NCBI RefSeq assembly: GCF_037038585.1
Contig: NC_092560.1
Location: 56,270,049 to 56,334,048 of the forward strand
DNA length: 64,000 bases
From: Patagioenas fasciata
Taxonomy: Eukaryota; Chordata; Aves; Columbiformes; Columbidae
Reading direction: 5' to 3'
Part shown: in pieces, positions 33,401 to 46,605 of the stretch
How positions within the stretch are numbered: the first letter of the stretch is position 1
How the letters are laid out: each line of letters begins with the position of its first letter
Position numbers and translations under genes: made by a program
The notes under the pieces: model-generated
What the model was told of the DNA's origin: nothing
The model's input: the letters and a program-made list of their open reading frames with translations, nothing else
Database searches by the model: none

Positions 33401-36189
33401 GGGAGCTTAGTGCTGCTACGGCAAGAATACCTTGGTAGTGTGTTAATGTGCTTGTTTCCTATTTTCTGTAGATATGCTGTGTCAACAGGGCACAGTGAAT
33501 GCAGCAGTTTGGGGAGTCCGTGTTTGCTGTGATAAAAGATAAAGCGAACAGTAGGTGTATGGTAAGAATATCAAGTTCTCATGTTCTGTGGCAGTCTGTA
33601 GGGAGTGTCTTGTGTTGCTCAACAGTTAATTACTGTTGCTATCACCTCCTACACTGTTCTGTAGCACCTCTGAAAATCAGCTGATTATGGTTCTCATGCT
33701 AGCAAACACAAAAAATATTTCTGGGGACTTTAGTAGATTTGAATGAAGCTCCTTCCTTTAGCCCATCGCCAGTGCTTTCAGGTGAAGCATATGGCACAGA
33801 CAACATGTGTTTGTACCTGAATCATCCATCGAGGCCTGTGTGAATTGAAGCTAAGCATTTTAAGTATCCAAATGTTCTGGTGCTGTTCAGTGGTTTTACA
33901 CTGCTACTAGTGCAACAAGAACCTTATACCAAGCAGTTGTTCTGTACATCTTCTGTGGGAAAGGGTCACATTTGGCACACACTTGGAGTGTATTGCACAT
34001 TCTCAGAGTAGTTCATAAATTGTTTCCCAATGAAAAAAAGTTCATCTCTAGAGTTGCATGGAACTTTGCCATCTGAATGCAATTCGTCATTGCTTGTAAA
34101 GAAAGTTTCCAGAACGTTTAATTGCTCTGCAGACAGCTAATATACCTGTGGACCTAAATTAACGTTTGAAACAGCTGCTTCATCCTGTTCTGCCACTATG
34201 GATAACTACTAAAGTTTAGGTTGACTAATGAAGTATATCAAAGTAATTTAAATAAGACTCAGTGATGGGTTACTCTATTAGATACCTGTGAGACCTGCAG
34301 AACTCTTGGGTATAAGAATTATATTGCTGCTTACCAGAATTCCCCTGTGTTGGATTGTAGGTTTTAGTCCTTCAGGAGACTTGCTCTGTGTGCAGTAAAC
34401 ATGTACAAGGTCTCACTGGTACTTCTTGTGTCAGTAGGAAGGCTTATTATGCATTCCAGGAGCCTTCAAAACTGTGCCAGCAAAGTTTTTTGTTTTCCTG
34501 AAAGAGAAGAAAAATTATGCAAATCAAAGGGCAGAAAATGATCCAGTAGCTCACAAGACTACTCAAGCATGAAGTTTGACAGGCACAAGAAAAATGAAGA
34601 CAGAGGAAACAAAGGAGCCATTCTAGTTTACAGAAGGGAAGGCAGAGTCCTGCTTGTGCCCTGAGAAGTGCAGGGTGTGTGTTTGACAATCCTCCATGCT
34701 GCCATGGTGCATCAGCAAGGCCAGTGCTTACTTCTGTGGCACCTTGGTCTTCTAAACCTTGAGGTGAAGGTCCTGCTCCACATGGGCCAGTGCGCAGGAG
34801 GTGTGAAAGCAAAGGCTTTCTCACTGCTCCATCAACCCTCTATCTCCATTGCTTTACCCAGGCTTAACTAAATACAAATCTTTCATGGTCCCCAGCTCTT
34901 GCCTCCTCTTCCTTTCTCCCCAGCAGGCTGTTTGTAATCATCGCTGTTAATTTGCATCTCCTTTCTCTGCTGCACAGAGCCACACCCACACACAGCTCTC
35001 CAAGCCAGGACTTAATCATGACCTGTCTCCACACTGAAGTCCTCAGTGTTTTACTCAGCCAGTATTATTCACCAAGCTCTTCTGCTTTAATTTGGTGGTT
35101 CTGTTTCATTTTGAAATATCACCCAGCAGTGCTGGGCAGTCCTTTGGCCTGTCCTCACCTTTTTTCTCCATTTCCATTTGGCTGGTGTGTACATAGGTGC
35201 AAACAGTGGTTTCTCAGTTCAGACAGTGTTTTGAGCAGGTCATGAGAGTTTTGATCTGAAAGTCATTTGGCTGTGTTAGAACAGAACTGTACCCACAGAA
35301 TAAGGAAAAGGAGAGAGAGGCTTCGTTAGCTTTTTCATAACCTTATGCAGTTTCTGGAATAACATTAGCTGCTTATTAACTCACTTGGACCCAGTGCAAT
35401 ATTTTTCTATGAAGAAGCAGCTCATTATTTCCCACACTTGCAGCATTTGTTCATTTAAGTCAGTGGAAAAGAGTTGTTTTGAAAACCTGGCATTTAAATT
35501 TTGTTTTCATTTTACAATTGACAACATGTTAATAATGTTTTTTCCTAGTCACCTTCAGCTTCTTAAAATCTTACAGTCATTAGAAAAAGTGATCATATAA
35601 GTGTTCAAGTTCTGGTTTATCTAAAAAGAGGCTTAGTTAAATAAATGTGTAGCTGAAGTATTGCAGAAATCTTTGAAAATCAGTAGCAGTACTATTAATA
35701 TAGTACTATTAATAACTGCTGTATTTCTTAGTTTTATAACTTTATGCAATATAAAACGGCTGCCACCTCCGTTGTTTATCCTCATTTGTAGATCATCTTT
35801 CTTTACTCAAATGCACATTTCTGCCTTTCCCCTCATCACTTCTTAAATTCTATTTCATTAATCCAAGCTGAAGTACTTAATTTCTCCTAAAATTTTCTCA
35901 CTGCCTTGCATCTTGTCACCATTATCTAAGACCAGCAGCCTCCATGATACAGAGTTGCAAACTCTGCTCCGTCCAGTGTTGAGATTTTACCACTTTTTCC
36001 TGTATAACACTTTAACACTTTTTAAAATCTGGTTTAACCTTTTTTTTTTTTCTTGTGTACAGAGTCCAGTAATTTTCCCTCACCTCCCATCTTGATAGTT
36101 TCCTCTTCACTTACTCCCGCATTTCCATTCTGCCTATTCAATGAAATGTGCCACAAATTTTGAGGCAGCTCTTGTGCTAAGATCTAGCT

Positions 36190-36262
36190 ATTTTCTTACC
36201 TTTGCTTTTTTACCTTCTTTTTACCTTCACTTATTTACCTTTTTACCTTCACTTTTATTCTC
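36190..36262 (+). repeat. Degenerate TTTACCTTC tandem repeat
   Basis: Five to six imperfect units of (T)nACCTTC with ACT(T)ATT variants, for example at 36208-36216, 36220-36229 and 36241-36250. Confidence 0.65.
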
Positions 36263-39034
36263 CCAACGTATCACCTGCTTTTTAAATGACTTATTTTTCT
36301 CTTCGGTACATTTCATAATTCTTACCTAGCCTGCCTACATAAACTTGTTTCGTTTACTGTTCCAGCAATTATCTCCACCCTTTTTGCTATCTTATTCCGA
36401 GATGGTCTATGCAGATTATAACTTTTCACTCTTATCAGATTTCAAGACTCACTTCTGTCACTATGTCTTTAGGAAATGAGTCAGACATTTATTTATTATT
36501 ATCTCTTAAATATTAATGAGATGTTTCTGCATTTTGGATTCAGCTACATCTCCTGCTGTCCCATCGTCCTGGGTGTCTCAGGCCATCACTAACCCAGAAA
36601 ATGGACAACTGACCATAGCTGACAAAGATTACACCTTTACATCATCCAGTCTTCCTCCTTTCTACTATCCTAGAGCTTTAATCCCTTCATTGCATCAGGA
36701 CTCATGTCACTCCATACCATAACACAGATATATTAAACATACAAATGCTCTAATATGGGATGTAGACCTTTGTCTAACATTAGCAAAAAAAACCCATGGT
36801 GTTTTATTACATCCACGTGTGTATTCTAAATTATTACAGAATAATTAACCAAGAAATACAGGTGATATCTAAGGTACCTTGCATTACAGTGCCTTGATAG
36901 GGATGATTAACTTTATTAAAACCTGTTGTCAAAACTGCTTTGAGGAAAATAACAGTTATCCCAAGTCTGATAGAATCTGAGCTCATGGTACACAAAGCAG
37001 AGAATTTTTCATTGTTTGGACTCTGCAGAAATCTCCAAGTAAGTAGGTATGCTGCATTATTCTAAACCCACCCAATGTTATCCTGCTTAGAGCTGTTATT
37101 TATTCAAGAAGACAAATATGTTACCAGAGATAAAGTCAGGGACGGTGAGGAGAAGGAGCCCTGTGTGTATCTCCACCATCCCTGCCTGCCTGGGCTGCAC
37201 CACGGTAGCCACCAGTGTCTGCATTGTCGGAGCCCCTCACGGCTGTAAAGTTAAAGACAGGCCAAAAAGGCACAGGGGTGTTCTTGGCAATCAGGTGAGA
37301 TGGTTCAAACAGTTCAAATTAACTTTACCTCACCTCTCCTCAGGTGGCAAGAAGGAAAGCCCAGGTGCAGAACTGGATTGTTTCTTTACTTTCCAGGCAT
37401 GAAAATCCTGGTGTGTCATGGCAGAGTCTTAGAAACAAGTCCAGCACAATGGAAGAAGTTTGTAGAGAAACTCCCCTGCTTTGTCTAGTCAGGTTATTTC
37501 TCTCCTGTTTTTCTGTCTCTTTTATATTACTTAGACCATTCTCATCCTCTCCACCTTTCTTTGTATCCTGTTCGGAAAGACAAGGTGTTTTCTGAACAAT
37601 AATCTAAAAGCCTTTAAACTGTTAAAGGTTAACCATTAAAGCATCTGTGGAAACGCATGCCTTTCCTTGACACTTGACTCCAGTCTGCTGCATTCTGAAA
37701 CTTAGCTATTAGTGCTTCAATAGCTGGTTCATTTTTAACAGCTTAACAGGAAGACAAGCTCAGATCCTACGTGGAAAATATATAAATACAAGTTAATATT
37801 GTATGCCTGCGTGGGGAGCCACCAATTCCTCTAACTGCGAGCAAGCAAGTGTAAGAACCTGTCTTTCAGTGACACTATTTGTTGGAGATTTTTATTTTGA
37901 TGAAGCTTTCTAGGGAGCTTTCAGAGGGGCTTGGACATATTAGGAGTGGAAGAGAGGAGGGTTGCACATGTGCTTGTGCACGGAGTTAAAAATGATGAAT
38001 ATAGCAGATCAGACCCAGGAGGGGAACATCAAACAAAACAAGGCTTTTTAGAGAGAATGGTGCACACGTGCAGCTGGAAAAGCAAAGCTCTGAAATTACT
38101 GCTTCAGAGCACACAATATGCTTCAGGTAAGAAAACTCAATGCTATAACACTGATAGTTTTCCATAAGGTATCTAAACTCATGTTGAATTTGGGGGCCAA
38201 ACATGGTCTAAATGCTCAAAACTTCACAACTTTACCTGGATATCCTTATAAGATTAACAGAATTTGGAGCTTTCCTTTATACAAGGTGATCAAAAGCAGT
38301 GTCCAGTATCAGTGAGAGATTTCCTACACAGCATTTTGCTTAGTCCATTTATAGCGATATTGAAATATTTGTTTCTATCTCACCATAAAATCACGGTAGA
38401 AGATATTTCACCATTTAGATGGAATTAGCTAAACTTTTCTTAAAGAAAAAGTATAAAGCAGACTAGAACATGAAATTCTTTTGCTTTTAGGAATTCAAGT
38501 GAAATTTCAAATGGCTTTTCAACTTCTGCCTTAAAAATAGAAATAATTAGTTTTATTATAAATTCATTCGTGATTTGAAAGTGTCTAGATCCTCTAGCGG
38601 AACCAAAGACCAAACATCCTGGGACAAGAACTAAGCCAGTTCACAAGCATAAAAAAGAGTGGGAGAAAGGGAATTACATTGACTGGTAGTATGTAAGATG
38701 ATTTACTTCAGTATTCTCAGTGATTCGCAGAATCTTAGGCCAGAAGGATTAGGGGGCATGTCCTGACAGCACTAGTTCCTGTACGGCTTTGTATAAGTAA
38801 ATACTGCCACCAGATGAAACAAAAGATGCTTGGGGATAATTTCTTTTTCCTCATCTTGAGTACATGATAAAGAGACAAGCTGCCTTAAAAATGGTAAGAG
38901 AGAACAGTAAGCAATAGTAAGTAATTTAGTCCGTTCTTTGTGTCACAATGATGTGATATATGCCAAGAGGGATTTCAGCTGCATTCATATGTATGAGCTT
39001 TTATAGCTTTTGAGATGTTTTTTTTTGTGTGTAG

Positions 39035-39163
39035 AACTCACTATAAACAATAAAGACCAAGATCAACGAAAGAGCAGCCTAGAAGAGAAGGATATCTCTG
39101 AAAACCTTGATATATGTTTAAAATTTTCATTCTGTCCTCCTACTGCATCTCCCAGTAGAAAAG
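39035..39163 (+). other. Orphan exon-like open segment
   Basis: An open stretch with a T9-GTGTGTAG acceptor (AG 39033-39034) and a strong donor AAAAG/GTGAGC (GT 39164-39165). The segment is 129 bp, phase-symmetric. It would encode a hydrophilic peptide beginning LTINNKDQDQRKSSLEEKDI and including LKFSFCPPTASPSRK. I do not recognise the peptide and found no partner exons. It may be chance. Confidence 0.15.
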
Positions 39164-42100
39164 GTGAGCACAATAAATACATTAACAGTTTACCTGAACC
39201 ATGATAAATCTCTGGATAAGGCAATAGTTTTCAGGAAGGAAAAAGAGTGGTGAGCAAGTGTCAGAATGTTCTTTAGAAATACTTGAGAAGCCATGTTAGA
39301 ATCACAAAAAAGACCCAGTAACTTCAGTTAGGAGTTTTCTTCTTTCCAGTGGTTAAGCTTTGAAGATGAACCATTGGCTTCTAAGAATATAGAATTCTTC
39401 CTGTGCTCTGTCTAACATCAACAATTTGTGTGTTTGTGGGTGTCACATGCACAGAGAAAACAGTACCTCAGATCCAAAGCTGATCTATGAATCTTGCAAA
39501 TCTTGCAATCTATGAGTCTTGCAAACTTCACTGAAGATTTAGACCCAAAAATTTCTCCAGCTAAAGAACATCAGACTATGTTTTGGCTATTCCACAATAA
39601 CATTTTGTAGACTAACACAGAAATAACAATTCATTGAACAGTAACAACCAAGGAAGTGTAAGCTTTTTTTAAACTCTGGGATTTTTAAATAAGATTCAAC
39701 ATACTATAAAGAGTTGCATTAATCTCAGCCAATCTCTGTTCAAGCTGTTCCTATAACTCATTACTTTGCCTGTGGCTATCCTAGAATGAGTGTAAAGGCA
39801 TGTCAAAATGGGTGGAGATATGAAAACAAGTACACTTCAAAGAATTTTTTTTCTCAGCTCCCACCTACACATAAGAGTCAAATAACACTCTGCCATCTAA
39901 TGTGAAGCCACATTCCCGCTTCCACCTTTTACTCTTGACCTATTTAAATTCTCAGCCCCAACAATGAAGAAATAGCAGGAGGGAAGAATGACAGCACCTA
40001 CTACAAGGCACAGTGTAATACATAAAGCTGTTCCATGCAGTGCCTAACATGTCACCAGATGCAGCTGTTGAAGATGACAACGCTCTGCCTGAGAGAGTGT
40101 CCTCAGTGGGAATATTGGCCCAGGATATACCTGGTAGCAACAACATACCACATTGCATTTAAAGTCCCTCACTGGCAATTCTAATTTCTCAACTGCAATA
40201 GGAAGATAGTGATCGTTTTTGGAAGAAATCATTTTGTTCACTGAGTTCAGACTGCAGGTTTCACTAGTTTGTTCGGTGGGGTTTTCCCCACCTTCCATGC
40301 ATACTAACCGTAGACTCCTTCATGGAACATTTTAGGCTTCACGGCAGATTCTCCAAGACAGAATGTGTTTATCCAGTCACATTACTATTCATATCTTTAA
40401 GCCTTGCCTTGAGCACCACTGATAGCTCTGCTGCCCTCCTTTAAAAACATAAAGAAGATATCTTTATCTGTAAAAAACTCATTGTTTTCTACTGTTGCAA
40501 AAGACTTTTGTGGTAAGTAGTAATAAAGGAATTTCAAGCACTTTGTAAAAAAAATTAAACTACTTAGCCCATCTCTGTAAACATGTCATATCTGTGTCAG
40601 CAGTAGTGCTTCCTGTTAGTAGCACCTGCTTAAAAGACACTCTCACGGCTGCCTGGGAGGTCAAGGGTAGTATGGCAATAAAAACACCTCTTTGTTGGCG
40701 TGCAAGAGCCACGGCTTTTTCCATGATGCACTAATAAAATCAGGCCTGTAAAGTCCCCGAAAGGAGGTGAGGCACAGCCCACGCAACTGTTCAATAACCT
40801 TATGGGGTCAGCTCCTCTCCTCTTTTCTCCACTCTTGCCATGGTGCCAATTAAGTACAACACAGCTTTGTCAGGCCTACCAGTCTGAACAGTGTAAGTGA
40901 ATAAGAACTGCTGAGCAAAAGGTTAGCTATTTGCATGTGGGATCTTATTTTCACTTTATTTTGTTGAAGTCCTAAAACTCAAACTGTAGGCTCTCTGCTA
41001 CCCCTTGGAGAGAATGTAGAAGGTACCAAAGAGAGAAGATGCAAGAAAGGATCATATTCTCAATGTCTTTTTTCATGCCATGAACTTGTCAGCCAAGAGG
41101 AAGAGGAAGACCATGGGCCGAACGGAGCAGGAAGGTAAAGTTCGGGGTAAAGTTGTTTGGGTAACAACACCGTGAGGTGGAATATGCATCACCCCCTCTG
41201 GGCAGAGTGCTGAAAGGACCAGCCTAGTGTGTAACAGAGCTGTGATTTTCTCAGCTTTTGCACTGAGACGATGCATAACTGACCAGAGAGACTCAATGCA
41301 TTCCACTGCTGCACTTCTTGCCAGGGAAGTGTGATTTGCTGCAGCTGTAGGGTTAGGTGTTTAAGAAATGCCAGAACTGTTTTTTCATTCAACCCTTATT
41401 GATCTTTCTTACACAGGATCAAGGTGTATCACTTAATATTATTTTCAGCCATTCTTCTGGATCAAAATACACAATAACTCCAACTCTTGGCAAATTTTTG
41501 CTGATAATTATTGCAAAGTTTATGAAAATTGTCTGAACCAATGAACTTGCTCCAAAGTCAGAAAAAACTAAGGCTTGTTCACCATTCTTCTTCTTTGGGG
41601 TACAGCATATAGCCAGCATTTAGGGCCTTGATGATATCGATTTTCTTTAGAAATGAAACTCTTTAAACTACTGGGTATATTTTCTGATAGAACCCTGTTT
41701 CCTTAAAAACAATGTTTCCCCAAAGCAATACAGGAAAAAGATAAAGCTGGGAGCCTGCAGTCCAAGTCAGATTTCCATAAGAATAGTATCTCTATAAAAA
41801 ATTGTCTCTCAGCTTACTCCAAAAGTTTTGTTTGAACACATATGCCTTGTTTGCTATCTCTCCTGCACAGTTTCAGCTCATTATTTGTAAGGACTGGAAG
41901 ATTGTAGCCTGTCCTAGGAAAAAAAAAAAATATTTTTAAGATGCTTCAGGTTAGTCCTTCTAAAATCTTACCATGCAGCTACGTGATTTAACTGCTTTGG
42001 TTGGTGCCTACCTCACTCCAAAGAGGAACATAAATGGCCTTTTTACTGATGGTGGCATCACTCTTTAGATTAAAACAGAACTCTACAATGTTTTCTTCAT

Positions 42101-42339
42101 GACTGTCATTACTACTTTGCAGCACTTTACTGCACCATCTGAACATGCACTGTGAGGCTATGGGCGAGATGGGTCTCTATGACTCTAATAGGTTACGGAT
42201 GTAACTGCAGACTTGCACAGTGCATCCTTTCATGAAGGAAAGCCATTGGGTGTCCACATTTCTATATACAGAAGTATGATAATGAAGGATTTTTAGCAAA
42301 CGTTTCTAGAAAAACACATACATAAGTGAAGAATTTTTT

Positions 42340-42400
42340 GTTGTTGAAGTATATAAATATATAATAGAATGTATATATGTATCATGTATCTATATCATAC
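42340..42400. repeat. AT-rich TA/TATG low-complexity tract
   Basis: Repeated tatata, atgtatatatgtatcatgtatc and tatatcatac motifs between about 42349 and 42400. Confidence 0.6.
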
Positions 42401-42957
42401 ATCTGACACCATGACACTACCTCTGTTCAACATTCCCTTTAAAAACGTTTTTCATACACTTAATGATTATTGCTGCTACTTTTGCGGCAGCAATTTCTCA
42501 CCCTACTTTTAGAGCACTTTCTTTCACTCCTGCCTATCAACAGTCTCAGCTGTATGATGGTAAAACAATTTTATATGGTAAGGACCTAATGATTTTAATA
42601 CTGTTGCCTGAGATAGGTGGATTTATATGGGAAGTTTCCTGTCTGAATAGCTTTGTCACATTTGCAAAAATTTATCAAATTCACTGCTGTTCAAACAGCA
42701 AAACTGGACCTCAAAATGTAGGTAAACATGCAACTGTTGAAATAGAGCTGAGTTGACAATACTGCAATAGCTTGTGGTGGGTCCATGCTGTCAAGAAACC
42801 ATGCAAAACCAGAAACAGCTACTCGTTTCTGTACGGTTACCTGCATTGTATGTCCACAGAGAGAGGAGGGAAACCTCTTTGCACAACTCGGTCATGCATA
42901 GGCAGATGAGTGACACTCTGTCCTTGGCTTGTGCCGTGGCGAAAGTGATGCTACATA

Positions 42958-43058
42958 CCTGATGAGGTACTCTAGGTGAACCTGCTTGAGCAGGTGGGCT
43001 GGACTAGATGATCTCCAGAGGTCCCTTCCAACTCCAACCATTGTGTGATTCTGTGAAT
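42958..43058 (+). mobile_element. Very short CR1 3' end, sense strand
   Basis: About 100 bp of terminal CR1 3' UTR (gtgaacctgcttgagcaggt, then gatgatctccagaggtccct), ending with the octamer tail tgtgtgattctgtgaa at 43043-43058. Extremely 5' truncated. Confidence 0.9.
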
Positions 43059-45559
43059 TTCTCTTCTGTTTGGAAACTCCTCCTGGAAGGTCGCTGCGAG
43101 CATTACACAAGGACCCATGCATGGATCTCCAGAAGAGACCTAGGCAGAGAAATTTTCAGAAATGCCTCAGTTACACAGAATACACTGTTCTAGCACAGAT
43201 GATAAGGCAGAAAAAAATGCCTTTTTTTTTTTCTCTGCAGTAAGCGGTTAGCAAAAGTCTGAAAGTAACTCCAACTGGAAAATGAGAAGGGCCACGGAGG
43301 GCCCTTTTGTCTCCAGTCCAGGTACCAAACACACTGTGGGGTTACAGCTGTGGAATATAGGCCATTTTCAACAGAGCTGGCCTGGGACAAGTTTTACACT
43401 TGTGACTCAGAACACCTGTACAGGTGCACATGCAAAGCAGATATTTTCCAGGAAGCAAAGCGTGCAAACAGGTTTTGGGTATGTTTGCATCTCGTCAAGA
43501 CAGGCATAGATAATCGGCTCGTGTTCTTTGAATCACTACCGTGTTTGGTTACAACTGTTACTATTTCAGCTAAAGTTCCCAATACTGTTGGTGCACTAGG
43601 GAGTGGCTCCTGTCATTCTGCTGATAAGCCCTTTAGGCTTCAAATACACCTAAAAGAGTCTTAAAACAGGCTCATCGATGGAACGACAGTCTAAACATCC
43701 TTTAGTCAGTAGAAGGGTAGCATCTGAGCTATCTGGATTCCAGTAAGGCTACAAAATAAGGAAAAACATTGGTTAGCAGTATGCATGGCAAGCACAGTTC
43801 TTCAGTTCTCCAGTGTAGACCAGGAGTCAAGTCTTCAGCATCTTGTAAAATCTGGAGAGCTGTTTCCGGTGTCTACATTCATTCCCCTCTTGTGCTGTTC
43901 TTGGATAGTGAATGTAGACAACCTAAAAGATTACTTAATTTTACAGGAAATCTCATGTGCAGCTTTCGCGTGCTAAGCTCTGAGAAAACCAGTTTGCTTC
44001 AAACTCCCTCTTTTACAATTTAAATGCTTCTGACTTCCTGTGTGTCTCTGCTTTCTTTGTGTGTGCAGGTTACAGCTGTCTCCTTCATGCTGCCTTTCGT
44101 CTGCTGCATGTTAATCATTTACCTGCCATGAGCAGGTCAACCATTTTCTGTCCTCTCCCAGCCCTCACAGACTTGCTTGATGGTTCAAATTACCTTTGCT
44201 TCCGAAATGCATGGAAGTTGAGGCCACTTACTCTCTTTTTGGGGCTCCAAAGAGAGAAGGAGTAGCTCTTGGTAACACTGTTGGCGTGGAATGTGCTAGC
44301 TTGCATCTTGTAATTGTTGTTATTTTTTTCCATTAATGACGACAGCCTTGCATTTTGAGGTCTACAGATGACCTACTTACTTTTTATTGTTATGCACCAC
44401 AGTGTCCCATTTTGCCTCAGCCAAAGCAGCCCTATCAGGCATGGCAAAATAGATATTACAACATATGAGGAATATTAGTTGCTTGCTGAGCCACATAGGC
44501 ACATCCCTCTGGACAAGTCAAGACTTATTATTTTTAAGGCTCCCAAGGGCTCTGTCTGAGCAGGGATGTGCTGGTTCCTAAGGTCTATTTGTAGTTTTTC
44601 TCAGCTAATGTCTTATAACAATGGTTTTGAATGAAGAACTCAGAGAAAAGGGTCCAGCTTCTGAAAATTTAAGGGGGTGGGGCAGTGGGGTGTTTTAATT
44701 TATGATTTTCCCCTCCTAGGTGAGGCATACAGTATTGCTCAATGCATTATTACATTTCTACATACCCCTTTTGGCCAAACCCAGTGATCTTATTAAGAGG
44801 CACTTTCAAAGGCCCCGAAATTTCTTCACCTGTCATAATTTTAACAATTCCAACAGGAGCATGAAGCAAATACAAAAGCTTAAGGTCCTTCTCCTCATCT
44901 CCAGCCTAATCAGCCACTTGGTGATGTGGAGTTTCTGCAGGATCCCTGTTACAAGCTCTGTTTCTCTATCCCCATCCCACCACCTGTTTTCCAGCATCCT
45001 GGAATATTCCCACACTTGTACCAAGCTTTCTATGCTGATTCTGTCTCTTGTGGTCTCAAACTTCTGGCTTGAGTTTCTCGCTGTCCTCCAACTCAGAGCC
45101 CCCTTCTGCATTTACATTGACTATGTACTAATTTCACAGCATCAGCTCATAGTCCCTCCATCTTGTGTTTCTATGCACATCGTAAAAGGACCTTACCTCT
45201 TTTCTTCAATTTCCCTTCATACTGTCTCCCTGCTCTCTGTTTTTGTCTGTCTTTTGACTCAAGCTATCATCTCCACGCTAACCATCTCAAAAGGCTGTAA
45301 TGTATAGCTTTCTGTGGACTAAAGCGACAAACTAAAACGGAGCACCAATTTACATGCTAGGAATTGCCTATCACCTTTCTCTGTGCTCCATACTTCTCCA
45401 GATGGGAGTCATTGGGGAGTGTTATCTTCATCCTAAATAGCTTCTAAGAGAAGAGCACTGCAATCTTTTTGGGGTGGGAGTGCGGCCTAATGCAGTTGTG
45501 CTTTGGTCTTTAGACAATGAGTTATTACATCTTCCTAGAGTCGCCTTGAGTCACTTCGA
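43059..45559. other. Intergenic upstream of the CpG island
   Basis: No gene recognised. It contains the longest open frame outside the CpG island (44720-45307, + strand, 195 codons), which has no splice or family support and lies in pyrimidine-rich sequence. Confidence 0.5.
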
Positions 45560-46260
45560 GTTGCCACAGCGTCAAGAAGCCGCGCAGCAACTCGCACTTC
45601 TCCGTGCTGGCAGAAAGCGCTGGTGAGAGAGAGATCTCGGGGCGCTTGGAGAAACCCCCGGGCACCGCAGCGGTGGATATCGCAACAGGTCGAACACTGG
45701 TTATCTTTCCCCTGTTCCTCGCCTCGGCACCCCGGAGAGCCCGGCCGCGGTAGTCGGGGCAGCCAGCGGGGCGCCAGGACGGCCTCCAGCCGCGGGCCGC
45801 TCGCCCGCCCCTGGGCGCCGCTGATCGGAGGGCGCCCGGACCCCGTCTCCGCCCCTCGGGAGGCGGTGAGAGCGGCCGGGCTGGGCCGGTGACTCAGGGC
45901 CTCCGGGTTGGGCGCGGGTGTGAGCGCGGCGGGAGGTGGGGCCGCGGGAGCGGAGCGGGCGGGACGGGCTTCCCCCGCCTGCGCGCTCTCCCGCCGGCCG
46001 CACAGTTTCTGCTCGGCAGCCGTGAGCACAGGTGGAGTCGCGGCGTTGCAGTGTGAGTGGTCCCGGCGGGAGTGGGAAACTTCGGAGTGCGGGGCGGGGG
46101 AGGTACTGGGGACTCGACGGGTCCCCGCCTGCTGCCCGCTGGCCTCCGCGGCCGCGGGGTCCGGGTGGTGTTGGGAAGGGGTGCGCCCGTCATCCTTGCA
46201 CGGAGTCGCTCCCGCGCTGGAGAGGGAAGGGCTGTGCGGGATGGGGGTGGGCCCCGGGGC
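45560..46260 (+). promoter_or_regulatory. CpG-island promoter, probably of ELOVL7 (by synteny)
   Basis: A sharp rise in G+C and CpG density in an AT-rich region, the only such island in the window. It has GC boxes (gggcggg near 45957; ggggcggggg at 46091-46100) and a TGACTCA AP-1 site at 45890-45896. No clear TATA box is visible. A consensus donor GTGAGT at 46053-46058 could end a non-coding first exon transcribed rightward. In vertebrates ELOVL7, a very-long-chain fatty acid elongase, follows ERCC8 on the same strand and has a non-coding first exon. The ELOVL7 link is therefore inferred from gene order; no ELOVL7 protein sequence is visible here. Confidence 0.55.
45950..46052 (+). other. Candidate non-coding first exon (ELOVL7 5' UTR?)
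   Basis: The GC-rich segment ends at 46052, just before the donor GTGAGT (46053). The start is undefined. The call depends on the promoter interpretation and on transcription running rightward. Confidence 0.3.
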
Positions 46261-46261
46261 G

Positions 46262-46605
46262 CTTCCTGCCCGCATTCCCCCAGAGCTCCCTGGTTGCGCT
46301 TGCACCCCCAATTCCTCTCCTGCAAACCCGCGGCTGTGCCCTACTGTGCCCCGCTGTGCCTGTTCCCACTCCGTTCTCTGGCTGCACCCGCATCCCTGGT
46401 CGCTGTCTGCACTCTGCTGTGCCTTATCACCAAACCCTCAGGCTGTGACCAAGGTACCCCTTCTGCACCTCACAGCCTACACTGCCTGGCTTGCAAGCTT
46501 TCAGGCTATACCCCACACCACGTGTTCCCCCAAGCACCCTGCAGTGCCTGTCCCCCCACGACCTTCTGGCTATGCCCTGCACATGCTGACCTCATCTTCC
46601 TGTCT
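46262..46605. repeat. Degenerate ~62-bp tandem repeat next to the CpG island
   Basis: A TGCC core recurs at 46357, 46420, 46483 and 46545 (spacing 63, 63, 62). Each is followed 21-23 bases later by GGCT, at 46380, 46441, 46504 and 46568. An earlier, poorer unit has TGCC at 46267 and GGTT at 46291. Units are C-rich on the + strand and diverged. This is a decayed minisatellite of four or five copies. Confidence 0.7.

Larger units (their letters stand above)
29601..42957. other. Intergenic, mostly unrecognised AT-rich DNA
   Basis: No known gene or repeat family was recognised apart from simple repeats at 30452-30492, 36190-36262 and 42340-42400 and one exon-like segment at 39035-39163. A pyrimidine-rich + strand at about 34950-36720 gives a series of meaningless open frames because stop codons are rare in T/C-rich sequence. 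Confidence 0.55.

Noticed and set aside
34952-36722. Series of six + strand open frames in a row
   Set aside because: The + strand is T/C-rich here, which removes stop codons by composition. The frames are not linked by splice signals and match nothing.
37118-37402. Open frame with a possible donor (GTGAGA) at about 37293, and a 42-codon frame on the opposite strand
   Set aside because: No acceptor or start context supports it, and the translation on either strand is unlike known proteins.
44720-45307. 195-codon open frame on the + strand
   Set aside because: Pyrimidine-rich sequence with hydrophobic, leucine/serine-rich translation. No splice sites or known family, and no sign of coding constraint. 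Probably chance.
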